From: Euglena gracilis
Taxonomy: Eukaryota; Euglenida; Euglenophyceae; Euglenales
Direction of reading: 5' to 3'
NCBI GenBank assembly: GCA_039621445.1
Contig: CP154956.1
Coordinates: forward strand, 81,216,474-81,280,473
Length of the DNA stretch: 64,000 bases
The notes under the pieces are model-generated. The model ran no database searches, had not been told where the DNA came from, and was given only the letters and a program-made list of their open reading frames with translations. Positions 60,600 to 64,000 of the stretch are shown here, piece after piece. The position numbers and the translations under genes were made by a program. Each line of letters starts with the position of its first letter. Within the stretch, counting starts at the first letter, position 1.

Positions 60600-61740
60600 A
60601 GTGCATGTCCAGAAATTTGCACAGGAATGTAGCCTTGCGATCCCAACCCAATGGAGTGTGTGAAACACAAACACCAAACTGGATGGATGAACTCATTATT
60701 CAACAAACATCCTTTCAAACTTCGATTTTTTTAAGAAATATGTTCTCTGAAAGCGTTGTTGGATTAAAATATCTTGCATAACTTGTGGTGCCCAAGTTGT
60801 TTATTTCGTATTTTTTTTCTTGGGGTCTTTGTATCTCGATTCTTATTCAAAGAATTGATCAGAATGACCCCTGGCCATATGGCAGGCATCCCTTACCATG
60901 CCACCTCAACCCTCCAGTACGTGATCCTCAGAACACAAATCCCTCACGCCCCCCTCCCCCTGGAGCCGGCTGCTTTTCAGCGGCGCCATAGGGAGGTGGG
61001 TTGAAGCATTTCCGGTCTCCCCATGGAGGGGTCGGAATTTGGGGTGGTCTTGCACACCCTGCGCCGAAGGCGCCGTGAGCCCGAAAATCTTGCGCTTGAG
61101 TCCGGACCCAGCCAGGCCTGCCTTTCTCCCTAAAATTTATGCCTTGGTACCTTTCTACCATGAAAAATTGTCTTGTTTGTAATGTTTTCTGCATTTCGCT
61201 GAATCGTGCTTTTGGTATTTCCCCCCCGGGTTTCCCTTTTTTCCCCTGGAGATACACACATTTTTATCCTTTCAACTTGCTGAAATTGACTGCCAACCTC
61301 CACCAGGGATTCTTCCTCTCTTTGTGTTTGAGACAAAAAAGTGCTTCCGTTTCTTTAACAACAGATGAAGGGTTACAACCCTGTCCGAATCCGTACAAAC
61401 CGGTCCACTGCTGATCTGGACTGCACAGAAGCTGTGGAGTTCTAACAACAAAAGCTGGGGAGGTGTTGTTGTTATGAAGCTGCTCCAGTGGATGTGATTC
61501 CTCCCTGCTCCCTGGAAGGAGGGAATTGAATGGCAGAGGGGATAAAAATGTTCATTTTCCATAAGCATGTTCACCTTGGGTTTCTGCAGACTTCTTTTTA
61601 CATATGTTTGCGGAAAACCACAAACGTCCTCCACTATGCATTTTTATTTGGCAAAAAGGTTTTTTATGGGAACCTGTGATTTACCACAGGAGGGCAGCAT
61701 AACTCAATAATTTTTGTAGACCCTACCTAATTTTGGTAGA
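60600..61740 (+). other. right part of duplicated unit, copy 2
   Basis: Matches 27.9-28.9 kb in order: GGGGTCTTTGTATCTCGAT, CCCCTGGCCATATGGCAGGC, GTGATCCTCAGAACACAAAT, the TTCCTCTCTTTGTG and GTTTGAGACAAAAA segments, and CCGGTCCACTGCTGATC. No exon is clearly conserved. Confidence 0.55.
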
Positions 61741-61880
61741 GACCCAGGAAGGAAAAAAATAAGGATTTTTTGGTACAAAATTTTTAAAAAAATATAAATT
61801 TTGGGGCTTGCCCAGGTGGGCAGAGATCGTGGGTGAGGCCCAGGCTGTTTTTTAAGGTGGTGCCGACCCCACCCCTGGGG

Positions 61881-64000
61881 CTTAGGCGGCGCATCTCGCA
61901 CTTAAGGGTTTTTTGGTCGATGTGCGCATTTTCGCACACCGACCATTTTTTTGATTTTGGCGCCGGCGTTGCAAGGGGTGAGAGTGCGAGACGACAGGTG
62001 GACGACAAATCCGGCAGAATTTACATTTTTGGCCCCAGCGGTCCCGCGAATTACGTGTTTTTGGCTGGTTTTTGGTGGTCGGTATGCCACGAAAACCCCC
62101 GGACCTACGCCCCCAATATTGGAAAAAAAACGACCAAAAACACCATAGCCTTTGTACAGCCTCCCCCCCTTTTTGTGCGATGTGGCTGTCCTTGACGGCT
62201 ATTGGCGACCCTGGCCGGCTTACTCCGGGGGTTTTGACGCTTTGAGGTTGTGTTCTTTTACGTTTGCCGGAGCACGGGGAAGGAGCATGGGGGGTTACGG
62301 TGGGTCCAATCACGCCGCCGGCCAAGAGCGCAGAAAGGAAGGCGTGCCTGGGGATTTTGTGAAGGCCCGTGCAGGGTGAAGGAAAAGTGTTTGGAAGGGG
62401 AGGGAGACGTCGCGAGTCCCCACCAACTTGCAGTGGGGATGCGTCCGGACAAACTGTATCCTGAAGAAACAGGAGAGGCGATCACACAAATGACACTGGA
62501 ATGCCGTATTGCAGCCATGTTTTGAACAAATACAGAAGGTCGATGTGCGCAATTTTGCACATCGACCATTGTACAATTCCCCCAAAGAACGGCCATAAAT
62601 CCTGAGAATTCACACTTCTGAAAGTGATGTGACAAATACCTTGAGTTTGGGACAGAGGATGAGGTCGGTTTGCACAAATGCGCACATCAACCTCGTGTGC
62701 GCATTTGCGCAAACCGACCTCATGCCCATTTGTGAAAAGGGATGCGGTCAAATACCATGGAACGTAAACCGAGCTCACTGCCTTGAGCCTTTTGAAACAA
62801 CAATAATTGCAAGAGCTTACGACGCAGCTTTGCTCCGAAAAAGGCAGAAATGCATTGAAAAGCGCATGCACCAAGCTCCAGGTCAGATTAAAAAATTTGG
62901 TCGGTTTGCGCAAATGCGCACATGGTTGGTGTGTGCACACTTTCAAACGCCGACCACGTGCATAAAGATGGACGTTGCCAGAGTGCAAAAATGGGCACAC
63001 CGTGACGATGTGCGCATTTGCGCACACCGACCACAATAGCAATTTCAGATAGAGCACTTCAAACACGACCCCAAACACCACCTGCAATGGCTCTTCGGTG
63101 TGCAACTTACTCAGCTGCCAAACACTCTCTTCAACCATGAAGCTTTTTTTAGGGAAAAAGTGACAAAGTGACAGGCCCAGGTCCATGTGGAGACCGTAGA
63201 CCTCTGGTAGGTGGCCCGCCGCTGGCACGTCGCACGCAGCGGCGCCCTTGGGCATGGGGTGGCCATCGAAAACTCCCGCAACTTGCCCCCTGGCTTGTGT
63301 TTTGCTGCAACGGTCACAACACGTGATGATAGGGGGTTGCACTGAAGCTTTCACAAGGCCGTCATTAACCCCCCGGTTCAGCAGCAGCCACCGAGGTGGC
63401 ATTGTTGTCCCCCACAACAGGGACGGCAGACTGGGGAGGCGGGCATGCTGACCATGGTCTATGGAAACAATGGAGAATCGGGGCGTCTTAAATGTGGCCA
63501 CAAAATTTACAGTTTTGGAGGGAGTGAATATTTAACGTTTACACCTGGTTGGGTTGCGTGAAAGTACTGGGACTCAGCACCCTGATATTGTGCACAAAAA
63601 CTGATGCATTGCATGTTTTCTGAGGAAAAAACGAGGCGTCATTGTGGCAAAAACAGAATAATGATCCCCGGTTGGGGAAACAGGAGGATTGCACACACAT
63701 AATTTTGAAATTCTGGAAGTTGTTGTTTTTTTTAAGAAAATTGTTTAGCAATCACTGGGGTTTACGCGTCATCAATCCTTCCCGGGCAACTCCCGAACTG
63801 ATGACGCGAAAACGATCGGTTGTGCAGGTTAGAGATAAGATATGCAAAACTTGCCTTTGGAGAGAACAAATTTTCTGCTGTCATTTAGCGTGTTCTACTG
63901 CATGTTTCGCATAATATAAAAACCAGAATGTCGTCACCACACAATGGCTTCAAAAGTTTTGTACCCATAGTGTTCGGTGTGCGCAAGTGCGCACTTCATC
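61881..64000. mobile_element. CTTAGGCGG-family element D, cut by window edge
   Basis: The left end reads CTTAGGCGGCGCATCTCGCA. The body shares segments with element B (about 62,260-62,480, and 63,400-63,790 against 58,440-58,860) but its internal palindromes carry GGTCGATGTGCGC/GCGCACACCGACC-type arms. The 339-codon minus ORF at 62,482-63,501 reads through these palindromes and is not conserved in the other copies. The right end is outside the window. Confidence 0.65.
62662..62721. repeat. 60 bp near-perfect palindrome with GAGGTCGG arms
   Basis: GAGGTCGGTTTGCACAAATG and its near mirror GTTTGCGCAAACCGACCTC-type right arm. A related shorter one, GGTCGATGTGCGCAATTTTG..., is at 62,539-62,568. 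Confidence 0.8.

Noticed and set aside
62482-63501. 339 codon minus ORF
   Set aside because: It crosses several palindromes of element D and has no conserved counterpart in elements A or B; probably a chance open frame.

Overview
This 64 kb window looks like nuclear DNA of a eukaryote with intron-rich genes and very repeat-rich non-coding sequence. The evidence is short exons flanked by AG/GT (occasionally GC) splice sites with matching phases, long simple-sequence tracts, many small inverted-repeat transposons, and no operons, Shine-Dalgarno context or long bacterial-style ORFs. The glycosyltransferase exons and the C/G-rich third positions of the exons would fit a protist alga, possibly one that tolerates GC donors such as a dinoflagellate, but the taxon is not established. 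I saw no rRNA, tRNA or CRISPR array.

Left part (0.6-13.5 kb, minus strand). A multi-exon gene at 13,477-8,154 encodes a helical, armadillo-like protein. Exons M1 to M8 join with perfectly matched phases. Beyond it on the same strand are five Ala/Glu/Pro/Gly-rich acidic coding-like blocks (6.8 to 0.64 kb), which could be a disordered C-terminal extension or a separate gene. The last two blocks are separated by a 2.7 kb inverted-repeat element (1,087-3,817). A roughly 1.25 kb (GAT/GAC)n array at 13.65-14.9 kb ends this domain.

Right part (15-62 kb, plus strand). Two paralogous GT31 (beta-1,3-galactosyltransferase-like) genes lie in the same direction. Copy 2 (about 43.36-54.10 kb) has the N-terminal RRxxIRxTW exon, the DDD metal-binding exon, the GGGYLLSGD exon and the EDL exon. 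Copy 1 (about 15.1-22.6 kb) starts only at the fourth exon, right beside the GAT array, and has splice-site changes, so it is probably a 5'-truncated duplicate or pseudogene. The duplicated unit continues through intergenic DNA (about 15.0-28.9 kb against 48.7-61.7 kb). The middle exons have identical lengths (160, 89 and 116 bp) in both copies.

Embedded foreign and mobile DNA. A decayed replication-initiator (Rep) gene of a circular single-stranded DNA virus lies at 24.5-25.2 kb on the minus strand. A second, much weaker candidate lies at 44.2-44.8 kb. Several hAT-like non-autonomous elements have 8 bp target duplications, two of them inserted independently into the same intron of the two GT31 paralogues. 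A second family with CTTAGGCGG termini (1.1-3.8, 34.6-36.6, 55.9-59.9 and 61.9 kb to the edge) is packed with palindromes built on GCGCA/TGCGC. At one homologous site two copies carry different but each perfectly self-complementary arms. Many other small fold-back elements share a GGCGCC-type hairpin in an A/T-rich core. The rest is introns, G/C homopolymers and microsatellites.
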